Assembly (NCBI GenBank): GCA_949317995.1
Contig: OX439036.1
Coordinates: 4,209,207-4,273,206 of the forward strand
Length of the DNA stretch: 64,000 nt
Origin: Acholoe squamosa
Lineage: Eukaryota > Annelida > Polychaeta > Phyllodocida > Polynoidae
Reading direction: 5' to 3'
Program-made: the position numbers and the translations under genes
Part shown: in pieces, positions 1 to 10,021 of the stretch
How the letters are laid out: each line of letters begins with the position of its first letter
Numbering within the stretch: position 1 is the first letter of the stretch
Notes under the pieces: generated by a model
Databases searched by the model: none
The model's input: only the letters and a program-made list of their open reading frames with translations
Told to the model about the DNA's origin: nothing

Positions 1-1226
1 TGAACTGTTAAGGAGGTGGGTAACCTGTCATTAGTTAAAGCCTGCTGCATGACTAACAGCTCCAGGTGACCTTCTGTCATAACCTGTGTCATAGCTCCTC
101 ATTTATCAATAGTGCCTGGGGAATATCTTGTGATTCTACTCCTCTGAAAGAGATGAAAGTTCTTCAGTATTATCTATGTGGTTGTTTTAGACCAGAAAGA
201 ATATCCAAACTATAAGGCACAACTTATGAATATGCAAGGATGGACCGCTCTAAATCTCACAGGACTCGGCAAAGTTCAAGCTACGCAATGATATCATTCT
301 GCCAAACAAGTGAAAATCAAGCTCCGGTGCAACTTAAGCTTGGGGGAAGTTTTAGAAGTCAGATATGCCTTATGCACAGGGTGTTGCGTGAGAAATTCAA
401 ACAAAAGCTTTATGTCCTCAGAAGATGGGTTTTGCTTCCTTGATGCTAACCTCAGCACGTTCCTACACAGTTACAGATACGCCTCCCTACCTCTCTGTAC
501 ACCACCCTGGATGATCCATCTCCCTTTTTACATAGTGTGAGTAATTTAAGACAACCCCCCCTCCTTGTGTAGTACAAGCTACTTATTGAAGCAGCCTCAT
601 CCAGGGTATAGAATCCTCACACAGTGTAGTATCAATCAATCACACGTGTTCTTTAACGCAGTTATGATATTTGTATACAATTATATTGAGTACAGGATAT
701 AAACTCTCTTTGGGTTTCTACAGTATATATATACAAACTATAGCCTGTATGAATGCCCGTAAATGTTTCTATCCTACTTGGAACATGATACTTTTATTGC
801 CCAGGGGTCTACAGCATATAGACGACCTCAAATCCTGCCTTCTCATTGGTCTGTTTAAACTATCATGTTCTAAGGTACTGTTAGACAACCATTGTAACTC
901 TTGTATAAGGTAAACCTGCATATAAGACGCATCCTAGCAAGAAAGGGCTTCATTTTTTTAATTTTCGAGTGCCAGTGAGTCGGCAGCTATTCATCGGAGA
1001 ATCATGCCAACCCTCCCGCTTCCATGTATCATGACGACAGATAGGCGAGATGCATCAATGCACTAGCAGCCTGAGACTGTAGTTGGTAGGGTGTGGGTAG
1101 GATTACTTATCTTGAGACTCTAAGAGCCAATAGAATCTGATACTTAGAACTTTAATGATGCATTAATGCATTGCTGGTTGCCATAATACAGAATAATCTA
1201 TGATGCAGGAGTGAAGCCTGGTGTAT
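1..1226. other. No gene recognised
   Basis: AT-rich sequence with short chance ORFs. A possible 66-nt exon (471-536, good acceptor TTCCTACACAG and donor GTGAGT) is open only in frames that do not join the downstream gene. A TATAAGACGC fragment lies at about 915, followed at about 990-1,060 by a worn hairpin-MITE piece (CGGAGAATCATGCCAACCCT). Confidence 0.5.
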
Positions 1227-1498
1227 TGTCATACTAGGAATATGTGTACGATCAAGTTGTCCTATGAGGAATATCATATGACTAGTGGCTATAATGAGTA
1301 AGAATAACAAACTCTTATTATGTATTCCAGTTATCACTGGTTTATTCAAGGTTTAGGCAGTATTTATGTATCAGTAATACAAATGTCAATACACAGGTAA
1401 TTCACACACAGTAAATATAGTATGAGTGTTCCACTCCTATGTATAATTGTTTAATGTAGGTTCTAGGTGGGTTCCCACAACCTACCTCCTGGCCTGCA
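1227..1498. repeat. Fragment of the same repeat as the S2 1.35-kb insertion
   Basis: It aligns with 48,461-48,775 in the same orientation from TGTCATACTAG to GGGTTCCCACAACCTACCTC with several short indels. The small minus-strand ORF here (1,152-1,349) is not conserved in the other copy. Confidence 0.65.
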
Positions 1499-1785
1499 TT
1501 GAATGGCAAAAATCATGTCAACATTACAGGCATGATGTAGAGATGAAACACTGAAGACTTACAGTTTTTGTATCAGGGACAGCAATGGTCACGATACACG
1601 ATTCCATTTAGCCAACTTCAAAGGTTAAAAGAGTTGGAGGCTGCAGCCTTAACTACCCTGACGCATCCCACCATTGTAGTCTGTGGTCTTACCCTGTGAA
1701 AAAAGAGAGATAAATGTACATGTTAAAAAAGTGCTATGATAATGAGTGTGGTAAATGTAGGCGACAGATGTGTGAGTGACAGAGG

Positions 1786-1981
1786 TACCGTAATACCTGG
1801 CATATAAGACACACCACAAGTATAACACGCAACCTGATCATATATACGGGTCTGGTTTAAGTGAAATATGTTTGTTCTAACCAATGGATTTTCAAAATTA
1901 AAAAAAAATGGCTTTGGAGGTTTTCCCTTTCTCGTCCTATAAGTAGCAGGAGGCGCGCCTTATACACGGTGTATAATGGTA
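1786..1981. mobile_element. MITE with TATAAGRCRCRCC terminal inverted repeats
   Basis: The left end ACCGTAATACCTGGCATATA pairs with the right end as its imperfect inverse (CGCGCCTTATACACGGTGTA with TAATGGT). The interior is AT-rich and non-coding. Related single-end fragments lie at about 905-935 and 2,150-2,210. Confidence 0.6.
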
Positions 1982-2274
1982 GAGCCTGCCACTATAGACT
2001 AGTGGTGGTCTTATGAAAGATGTGTAAAGTGCCACCACGTGGCAGATGGGGGTAAGGGATGAAAGGAAGGGGTTAAAAAACGCCTTAGTTGTATTGAGAT
2101 GAGGGAAGGGGGGGGGTGGCCACACAGCAAGTTGTCTCCCTTATAGGTACAGTAAAATCCTTTGTATAAGGCGCACCCTGATTTGGTATAGGCCGCACTA
2201 GAAGGAATGGATTCTCGGCTATGGTCTATACATAAAAGATTCTGTTCTCATGTCATGACCACAAATGATCACAA

Positions 2275-2536
2275 TGCATTAGCCCTTTAAATGTCATTGA
2301 TGCAGGAGTGCATCATGCCCAATGGTTGTCATGATGCACCAATGAAGTGCTGATGAGTAGACTCATCAGCACTTCATTGGTGCATCATGACAACCCTCGG
2401 GGGTTATATTAACCATGTAGGGTCGGCATGATGCTTGACTGTAGCCCAGGCGAGTTACTCACCCGGACTGCATTCCTGCATCATGATGACCAATAGACAT
2501 GATACATTGATAATTCAGCAGCCCTTAAAGCATAGA
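2275..2536. mobile_element. TTAA-type hairpin MITE copy with a perfect 35-bp-arm inverted repeat
   Basis: The ends read GCCCTTTAAATG and CAGCCCTTAAAG. Inside, 2,324-2,358 and 2,361-2,395 are perfect inverted repeats of 35 bp around a 2-base loop. They contain the family's core ATGATGCACCAATGAAGTGC. A second inverted pair follows (GCCCAGGCGAGT/ACTCACCCGG, imperfect). Confidence 0.7.
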
Positions 2537-2762
2537 CAAGGCAATTATATTTATCAATGGGCTAATGTTATTGTGTTACAATAAGAATAGTATGAGCCTT
2601 AGATGTGGTCCATGCGGGCTGGGGGAATGTACTTAGTGAAATGATGAACATGAGAATAGGTGAATGAAAAGGGGACAGTGGCACATGAAAGGGTGAGAGT
2701 GGCAGATGTAGGGGTCACATTACACAATAGAACATTGATATGGGCTGCTTACTCCTTATATT

Positions 2763-3032
2763 TACCTCTTTAAGGGCTGATGGTGATTTAATGCATAATG
2801 CCCTTTGGTTGGCATGATGTCTGAATGCAGCCCTGGTGAGTAACTCGCCAGGACTGGATTCATGCATCATGCCAACCCTACACTCCCACAGGGTCGGCAT
2901 GATGCTCCAATGAAGTGGTGGCGAGCGGAATGACTGGCACTTCATCATAGGCATGATGCATTAATGCAGGCTTGGTTAGTTACTATGCTGACCAATGGGC
3001 ACGATGCATTAGGCATTGCAGGTCGTTAACGC
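2763..3032. mobile_element. Hairpin MITE copy
   Basis: Same family: ends CTTTAAGGGCTGATG and GCAGGTCGTTAA. It contains the second family hairpin GCAGCCCTGGTGAGTAACTC with GCCAGGACTGG, plus GGGTCGGCATGATGCTCC. It lies 230 bp after the previous copy. Confidence 0.6.
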
Positions 3033-3308
3033 GTCTGTACGGCATTATATGCCCTCTATAGATTTTACAAAATATTTAAAGGGTACTACTCTAAGAGTAG
3101 AGGAGATGCAGACTGAACATGTGAAATGTCATGTCATATTTACAAATTGTTAACTGAAACCTGGTGATTGTTACTAACAGATTAATACCGGACTGCTACA
3201 GATAGAGAGGACCCAACCACAAACTAGAGTATGTTTTGTGGATTAAACTTTCAGTATTTATACAGGTCTGTTGTGCAATCAAATGTGAGAACCTCTCCTT
3301 TCTGGCAG

Positions 3309-3356
3309 CCTGTCTGAAGACACAGACAAAATGGTCTTGGTTCATACATGTACAAG
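3309..3356 (+). other. Exon-like segment with two alternative readings (one resembling the end of an Ig domain)
   Basis: A pyrimidine-rich acceptor (CTCTCCTTTCTGGCAG, ending 3,308) precedes a 48-nt segment ending at the donor AAG|GTGACC. In one frame it is a phase 1-1 exon reading CLKTQTKWSWFIHVQ, compatible with splicing to 3,803. In another frame the sequence from about 3,328 to 3,414 reads QNGLGSYMYKVTVPGPPN. That resembles the F-G strand end of an Ig-like domain (N-x-LG, then alternating Val, then GPP). The two readings are mutually exclusive and neither has a full partner exon nearby. It is recorded as a lead, not as a gene. Confidence 0.15.
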
Positions 3357-3525
3357 GTGACCGTACCTGGTCCTCCCAACGTCTTACCTGACAGCCATCA
3401 ACATGTACATTGAACAAAAAATGCAGAAGTAATGATTCATCTATCTGCCGCCAGGGGTTTGATCACTTTTTACTAATAAGACCTTATGTCAGCTGCCTTG
3501 TCTGGGCGTATTATTATTCCTTTGA

Positions 3526-3732
3526 GGACCTCCGATACAGGAGTGCATCATGCCCATTGGTCGTCATGATGCACCAACGAAGTGCTTCATCGGAGCATCA
3601 TGCCAACCCTCCGGGACAGTATCAGCATAATGTAGCCATGGTAGGTTACTCACCAGGGTTGTTTTTGTGCATCATGACGACTAATGGGCTGGGCATGATA
3701 CATTGAAGCATTAGCGACCCTTAAATGGTTAA
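3526..3732. mobile_element. Hairpin MITE copy ending at TTAA
   Basis: Reads GATACAGGAGTGCATCATGC through AGCGACCCTTAAATGG to TTAA at 3,729-3,732. It is shortened internally relative to the 17.8-kb copy. It sits just upstream of the pyrimidine tract of the candidate 3,803 exon. Confidence 0.6.
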
Positions 3733-3802
3733 AGTTGTCTTGCTAGGGGCTACATCTACCCTCCCTCCCCTCCCCCCCCCGCACGCCCACCCACCCATAC
3801 AG

Positions 3803-3907
3803 ACGACAGGTGCAGGCGATCATGGCACAGCAATATTTACAAGAACTGCGCGTGCACCAACCTGCACAGAGGAAAGAACACTGATCGCTTTGACACATAC
3901 TGCACAG
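3803..3907 (+). CDS. Candidate Cys-rich upstream exon of the same gene (uncertain)
   Basis: A long pyrimidine tract (3,762-3,798, mostly C/T) ends in ATACAG at 3,802, one of the best-looking acceptors in the first 12 kb. From there, in the phase required by the 12,565 exon, the frame is open for 34 codons with five cysteines (DRCRRSWHSNIYKNCACTNL, later RFDTYC). It reaches a weak donor CAG|GTCACA at 3,908. Phase 1-1 would splice in frame to 12,565. Against it, the donor is poor, an overlapping frame is also open (3,725-4,039), and no known Cys-rich module is recognised. The C-tract could instead be simple sequence. Transcript data would decide. Confidence 0.2.
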
Positions 3908-3909
3908 GT

Positions 3910-4800
3910 CACAATTTGTCTCCCAGATGACATGTATGAAGGCATGTCAAATGAGGTTGACCCTCTCATATTTGGTTTGTCAACTCCATTTGACATGCGT
4001 AATAAAGACACGTCACATATTTCTGATCCATTCACCTGAGTGCTAGGTAATACTGTGAGACAATTATGTAAGGGTCAAGAGCAGTCAATAACTATGTACC
4101 AATGGTTCAATCAAGGGAGGCCTATAATAGAAGGCAGGGGATATCATAGTCCCACAGGCCTGCAACACTAAGGCACTTTTTCCTATCTACAGAACTCCTA
4201 CTTGACTGAGGACCTCTATGCAGTCCATAAGACAAGGGCATGGAGGTGCATGGCAATGCCATATGTCTCCCTGTACTGTAGATACTGAGATTATAGATTG
4301 TGGGTTAGAATACAGTCCTTTGGTATTTTCACTGACCCACACATAAGGTGTCTAACCACTCCAGTTGGAGTATTCAGGATGGTGGGTGTCTATTTTGATA
4401 TTCAATAACAAATGCAGATTTAACAACGAAATAGAATTCACTACCATTTATTGATAGTATTTACAGACCTTAGTGATCTATTCTTCATGAAAACAAAATG
4501 ACACAGATACATCAAATGTCTCAAGTGTTGGTAGTACTTCTTGGTAGTGATTAGTCCTGGTACCAAAATGGTTGTTTGCTCCATCTAGTGGAATATCCTA
4601 GAACAATTATGTATGTCAAACCATCACATGTCAAGTGCCTTCGACATGGCCGTGACCCTGGTCAACTCACAGATGACATGGCATTTTAAGGCATGTCAAA
4701 TCATATGAGGATTACTGTGTGCTACAGTTGTCATGGTGACATATGTGCACATGTCCCAATGACCTGTGCTCTCTGTGTCAAATCAAGTTGACATGGGTAT
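3910..4800. other. No gene; TGACATG/CATGTCA-rich stretch
   Basis: Two clusters (3,925-4,020 and 4,605-4,815) contain many copies of TGACATG, CATGTCA and close variants at irregular spacing. They are separated by featureless sequence. No hairpin or tandem period is evident. Confidence 0.4.
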
Positions 4801-5120
4801 ACATGTCACTTTGTCAGGAAGAATTTTCTCAGTGTGGCCTTGGTCTCGCGGCGCATGCGCGTGGGGCGGAGGTCGTGCGCCTGCGTCATGACCCCACCTG
4901 ACCCCGGCGTCTGTGTGTCCCTTTTTTTACACCTTGCAGTTTTCCAGCAGCAATTGATGAATCGGTGTGCTTTGTGGGGGACCTCATGGGGGGTTAGCAC
5001 GCCATGGTTACTATCAGGTACAGGTGGATGCGGCAGACATGGGGAAGATGTTGGAGGCATGGGGGGAGGAGGGAAAGGCAGAGGCAGAGGAGAGAGAAGG
5101 AAGGGGAGGAAATAGAGGGC

Positions 5121-5309
5121 TTGAGAGAGGGAGAGAGACTGACAGAGAGAGAGAGAGAGACAGAGAGAGAGAGACAGAGACAGAGAGACACAGACAGACA
5201 GACAGACAGAGGGGGAGGGAGAGAGAAAATGTGTTCGCCGCATTGTCTTAAGTCAGGGAGAGTGATTAAGACTTTCGGATAGGAGGAAGATGGAGGGTGG
5301 TGGGGATAA

Positions 5310-5354
<45 letters not shown>

Positions 5355-5367
5355 CACACAGACAGAC

Positions 5368-5400
<33 letters not shown>
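5121..5400 (+). repeat. Two GA/CAGA-rich microsatellite blocks
   Basis: Imperfect (GA)n with CAGA interruptions at 5,121-5,227 and purer (GA)n at 5,311-5,400, separated by unique sequence. All long ORFs across this region are simple-sequence artefacts. Confidence 0.95.
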
Positions 5401-5401
<1 letters not shown>

Positions 5402-6598
5402 TCTGTCTGACAGAACATAGAAAAGCCTTGACTGAAGAGACAGACAGAAAGATTGGTGCACACAAAGATGAATAGATGGAAAATAAAAGAAATAAGAAAA
5501 AAAAACAAAAAAAAAACATAAAAGATACCATACGAATTGCACTGAAGAAAACAGAACTGGAATAAGCCCGATGATAACCCTGTGTATTGGAGTGAACACT
5601 AAGGAAGGTAGATTCTGAAATGTTGTACAGTAAGCCTGGAATCATGCAGTAGTAGATAAACAGGTACAGAGAGAGCAGTGATTATAGACCAACCCTGGAG
5701 TCTACCACTGATGTCCACAACTACCACCTCCATACCCTCTCATTGCAACCGGACTAATCTATAGCTACAACTCTCTCATTAACTCCTCCTTCCAGAATAG
5801 CAAAGTTTTCCCTTTCAGATTTACAAGGACAGCAGAATTGGCCGATCAGGTGCCCAAGCCCTTATGTTGATTTTGTTGTACCTCTCACCCCGGCCCTTCT
5901 ATGAGACCATGGCTTATCCGAATGCAGTTTTCAATGTTTAGGGTTCAATACCCTCTTACCCCTATCACATTTTCGAGACGGGCACCTATTTGAGACCCAG
6001 GCGCTTGAGTGAGCTAATATGGTATACTTAAACTTCAGTATAGACATGCAGTGGGCTGTGGTTGCTTCTTTTGATACATTTCTTACTATTGCTTGCATAT
6101 CATCTTTCATCTTTTATCTGGAGGGTTGTACGATTGGGCCTTTGCAAGACTGTTTTTTTTTCTTTTACCTTCTTCCTTTTAATGTTTTGTTCACATATTT
6201 TATCTGAGAGTCTGTGTTACAGAGTTGTTTTTTTTTGTGGAAGTGTTTTTGTCCAAACCACCTGCTATGGCTTCATGTATCATACAGAGCTTTAGGTTTG
6301 GAAATAAAACAGGAAGCAGTTATTAGACAGACATGGATAGTTTTACTCATTAACATAAAGAGTTATAATTATAGAATACGCCTACACCCTGCTATTGATA
6401 CATGTGTGAGGGTGTGCTCAAGGGGACAGGGTGGTGAAGGGTACGAATGAGTTCATTGAAGGTCAACCGAAGCATTGCGGTATATGTGTTTGAAGAGGGA
6501 GGGTATCGAAGAGACAGAAGGTAGACAGATGTGTGTGCAGTGCAGTGGAACATGAGGTAGAGGTAGATGAATAGGTAGGTAGAGAGATAGATAGATAT

Positions 6599-6600
<2 letters not shown>

Positions 6601-6656
<56 letters not shown>

Positions 6657-6726
6657 GCAGACAGACAGACAGAGAGAGATACAGAGACAGAGAGACAGGG
6701 ACAGAGAGAGACAGAGAGAAAGAGAC
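6601..6726 (+). repeat. (GA)n followed by (CAGA)n microsatellite
   Basis: About 38 bp of pure GA, then (CAGA)n to 6,672, then interrupted GA. The minus-strand Ser/Leu ORF here is spurious. Confidence 0.95.
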
Positions 6727-6887
6727 ATACAGATTAGAGAGAGAAGAAAAAGAAGCAGAGAGATTGTGATAGAGCCTTTCGTAAAGAGCCAGATAGGTAG
6801 ATTAAGATAGACATGTTGACCTTTGAAGTAAAGACATCAAGGGCAACCAATGCATTTTTGCATCTTGCCCATTGCCCATCCTGCTTT

Positions 6888-7213
6888 ACTATATGTGAAT
6901 AACTTCTTTCCGTAGAGATAGCATTAGAGGGCCGATCACCACACCCCCAGTGGCGTAATATGTCTCAATCCACTACTGTAGTCGATCCAGTACTGCAGCC
7001 TCGATCTGGCTGCAGGTAAACATTCAAAATGGCGGACTGCCGCTTGTACGGGGAACTACGGTAACAGATTTTGTTGATTTTTCCTTATTTAAAGCCTCTA
7101 AAAACATCCAATAAATAGAGAACTAAACTCCCCTGGTGTCCTCGGTGGTCGATCCAGCCCTCGTGGTGGATCGACCACCTCATACACTACAGTCGTTTAG
7201 TTCTCTCTATGAG
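6888..7213. mobile_element. Hairpin element H, copy 1 (plus orientation)
   Basis: Matches the 32.4- and 62.6-kb copies from ATGTGAATAACTTCTTTCCG, through CCACACCCCCAGTGGCGTAA, CATTCAAAATGGCGGACTGC and GGAACTACGGTAACAG. It ends in a hairpin that pairs AGAACTAAACTCCCCTGGTG with CACTACAGTCGTTTAGTTCT around CGGTGGTCGATCCA / TGGATCGACCACC. There is no ORF and no terminal inverted repeat at the left end. Confidence 0.75.
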
Positions 7214-7219
7214 TAAGCA

Positions 7220-7306
7220 TACATCTGCTCACCAGCACTTCATTTGTGTATCATGTCGACCAATGGGTACGGTGCACTCCTACAGCAGCAGCCCTACCAG
7301 GGTTAA
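7220..7306. mobile_element. Hairpin MITE fragment
   Basis: Only one half of the family is present: CTGCTCACCAGCACTTCATT, then CGACCAATGGGTACGGTGCA and CAGCCCTACCAGGGTTAATT. It directly abuts the right end of the hairpin element at 6,888-7,213. Confidence 0.5.
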
Positions 7307-8396
7307 TTAAGGTGCTCTGTAAATTGTAAACATGCCGCAGTTTATTTCTGTTTCTAGTAACGTACATTGAATAATTTATCTTATTACATACAATTCAGCT
7401 CTTCCTTTATTGATGTATTCATTCATGGAGCCAATTAGAATGGATACGTCCCATTAAATATCTTCACTGCCACCCCTTACTAATAAACATGATGTCGTTG
7501 TTGTAAATTCACATTCAGACGACATGTCTCATATAAAAACACACATCAGACACATGTTGTGTGTTTTATTGTCCGCCATCTTTAACTAAGGATGCTGGGT
7601 AATGAGAACGCAGGTGCATTCTGGGAGTTACCATTCATCATCTATTTCAACACTTTAAGGACAGCAACTTCGAAATTTAAGTATGGCATCAGCATGAAGT
7701 ATTTGTATTCACACTTCAGTGGATAGATGTTGAAAATGTTGTTAAGTTTTCAAAATTCATCCTTATAAGGTAGGCCTACTGAGCACGGTTCCATCAATAC
7801 GTGACATTATTTAAAGTGGAAGTTTAAAGCACCATGCTGTCCTTGAAGAAGTTAACAGGAAACAAACACAGCGCATGCGTGGGCGTCTAACTGTAAACCT
7901 GCTAGGTAGCATGGGATATGGACGGGGAAAAATAAGACAGAAAAGTTGAAAATGTTAAAAAGACAAAGTTCATGCTATAAATTGAGTGGCTCTAATTGTG
8001 CTGTACTCCGCGCTGCGTCATTGAAACACTAAGTTTGTAAATAATGCCTGTGATTAATGTTACGTTACAATATTTCAAACAGAGACATCTTTTATCTCGT
8101 AAAGGTCTTTATCATGTAAAAGTTTCAGTTGTGCAGTGGGAGGGGCATTATTCAAAAGTTTGAGGAAGTCAAACACATGTATTATTATGAAAAGAAAGTT
8201 GACTCCATTTTACTTTATTGAAAGCAGAGAGATGTGATACAAGATATGATTTAATTATAGATTTCAAACAAACCGTTGTTGTTGAATTCCCAAGACGTCA
8301 CGCCCTACTTACCAGCCGTTTAGAAACTTTAGGTGAAAAGATCTGTTTCTGTTTAAGGGAGTTTGAAAAAAAAGGTATTGATTTCAAATTATCTAC

Positions 8397-8399
<3 letters not shown>

Positions 8400-8493
<94 letters not shown>
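8400..8493 (+). repeat. Compound (GA)27(CA)19 microsatellite
   Basis: A clean switch from GA to CA occurs at about 8,454. The ORF reading through it is extended by the repeat. Confidence 0.95.
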
Positions 8494-8495
<2 letters not shown>

Positions 8496-8699
8496 GAAAT
8501 AGAAAGAGACTGCATAAACACTGAGTAAATATTCTTTAAGAGATGTTCCAACTGACTCCTTCTATCCTCCTTTCCACGGCTACCCCAGTATAAATAACTG
8601 TCTCGTCCCTCAGTGTTACGCCATGATCAATGGTAGGGCCCTGACCTAGAATTAACATTATTATTTAGGGACCTCATGCATATCTAAAGCGGTGTCTAC

Positions 8700-9012
8700 T
8701 CGACTGTATACATTGGTCCATCATGGCCACCCACTCAACATGCTCACCACAAATAGTGTCTCATTGAGCGACTAATCATGGCTGCAATAATGCATCATTC
8801 CGCCCCTACAGGATTGATTCCCAGAGGATTGGCACAAAGCGGGTCAGCATGATGCACCAATTAAGGTGCTGGCGAGCAGTCTTGCCAGCACTTCATTGGT
8901 GCATCATGACGACCCTCCAGGAGTGTATCGATCCCATAGGGTCACATAGCTGCCCGGGCTGCATTCATACAGAGTGATGCACTCCTGCTTCTATGGCCTT
9001 AAAGATCATTAA
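8700..9012. mobile_element. Hairpin MITE copies leading into the minisatellite
   Basis: A copy with the central hairpin AGCATGATGCACCAATTAAG, then GTGCTGGCGAGCAGTCTTGC and CAGCACTTCATTGGTGCATC (8,849-8,910), followed by GGAGTGTATCGATCCCATAG and a terminal CCTTAAAG. The left side is degenerate. The minisatellite begins about 70 bp later, so this is the likely parental copy. Confidence 0.5.
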
Positions 9013-9084
9013 TGGTAAATAGATGGCCCTGCCCTGGTGTGTTTCACCACCAGGTTAATCCTTTACTCACAGATACACAAGTGC

Positions 9085-9631
9085 TGCTGCGTTCATGCAT
9101 CGTGATGACCAATGGCCATGATGCACTCCTGCATTCGTGCATCGTGATGACCAATGGCCATGATGCACTCCTGCATTCATGCATCGTGATGACCAATGGC
9201 CATGATGCACTCCTGCATTCGTGCATCGTGATGACCAATGGCCATGATGCACTCCTGCATTCGTGCATCGTGATGACCAATGGCCATGATGCACTCCTGC
9301 ATTCGTGCATCGTGATGACCAATGGCCATGATGCACTCCAACATTCGTGCATCGTGATGACCAATGGCCATGATGCACTCCAACATTCGTGCATCGAGAT
9401 GACCAATGGCCATGATGCACTCCTGCATTCATGCATCTTGATGACCAATGGCCATGATGCACTCCTGCATTCATGCATCTTGATGACCAATGGCCATGAT
9501 GCACTCCTGCATTCATGCATCTTGATGACCAATGGCCATGATGCACTCCTGCATTCATGCATCTTGATGACCAATGGCCATGATGCACTCCTGCATTCAT
9601 GCATCTTGATGACCAATGGCCATGATGCACT
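9085..9631 (+). repeat. Minisatellite: 13 copies of a 42-bp unit derived from the hairpin MITE
   Basis: The unit is GCATCGTGATGACCAATGGC then CATGATGCACTCCTGCATTC with two more bases. It repeats 13 times without indels, so all six frames stay open and give spurious repeat ORFs of about 200 codons. Variants are blocked: early units have CGTGATGACC, two units (about 9,335-9,420) have CCAACATTC, and the last five have CTTGATGACC. The unit is the GACCAATGGGCATGATGCACTCC core found once in each dispersed MITE. A flanking duplication GCCCTRCCCTGGTGTGTTT occurs at about 9,030 and 9,675. Confidence 0.95.
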
Positions 9632-9799
9632 GCTGCAGCAGCGGCTTTCCATGTCCTTATGGGTAGATTGATTGCCCTACCCTGGTGTGTTTTATGATGA
9701 GGTTTAACCAGTCCTACACACAGGTCCAACCCTTCCCATCATGCACTGTCTTATTAACTGACCCCTGCCAAGAGCCGCTATATTTCATACGGGTCCTTG

Positions 9800-10021
9800 A
9801 CCTTTTAAAGGCGGAGTGCATAAAAAGGGTCGCTGTGATGCATGTCAGTAGCCCTCCCTCGACATGTGATGATTTTGATCCTACAGGATTGGTGAAAACA
9901 GTCCCCTAAGGTTGGCGTGATGCACCATTGAAGTGTTCTGCTTGACAATGCTTCATTGCTGCATTATGATGCCCTATGGACATGATGCACTCTTGCATCA
10001 GTAGCCCTTACATAGTTAAAG
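9800..10021. mobile_element. Hairpin MITE copy, diverged
   Basis: CTTTTAAAGGCGGAGTGCAT starts the copy, and GCATCAGTAGCCCTTACATAG with GTTAAAG ends it. The core hairpin is degenerate (GATGCACCATTGAAGTGTTC / GCTTCATTGCTGCATTATG). Confidence 0.5.

Noticed and set aside
471..536. Exon-like 66-nt segment with good acceptor and GTGAGT donor
   Set aside because: The frame that would splice in phase to the downstream gene contains a stop, and no partner exon was found.
4806..5645. Long Ser/Leu or Arg/Glu ORFs, up to 201 codons
   Set aside because: Translations of GA microsatellites in different frames and strands.
8218..8400. Open frame reading like protein (LIIDFKQTVVVEFPRRHALL)
   Set aside because: It has no ATG, runs into a GA microsatellite, has no convincing splice sites and matches nothing I know; AT-rich chance ORF is the simpler explanation.
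9085..9631. CRISPR-like array
   Set aside because: Direct repeats without unique spacers, in eukaryotic DNA; it is a minisatellite.
9012..9729. ORFs of about 200-220 codons on both strands
   Set aside because: They are open only because the 42-bp minisatellite unit is a multiple of three with no stop in several frames. The translations are perfect repeats and appear on both strands at once.
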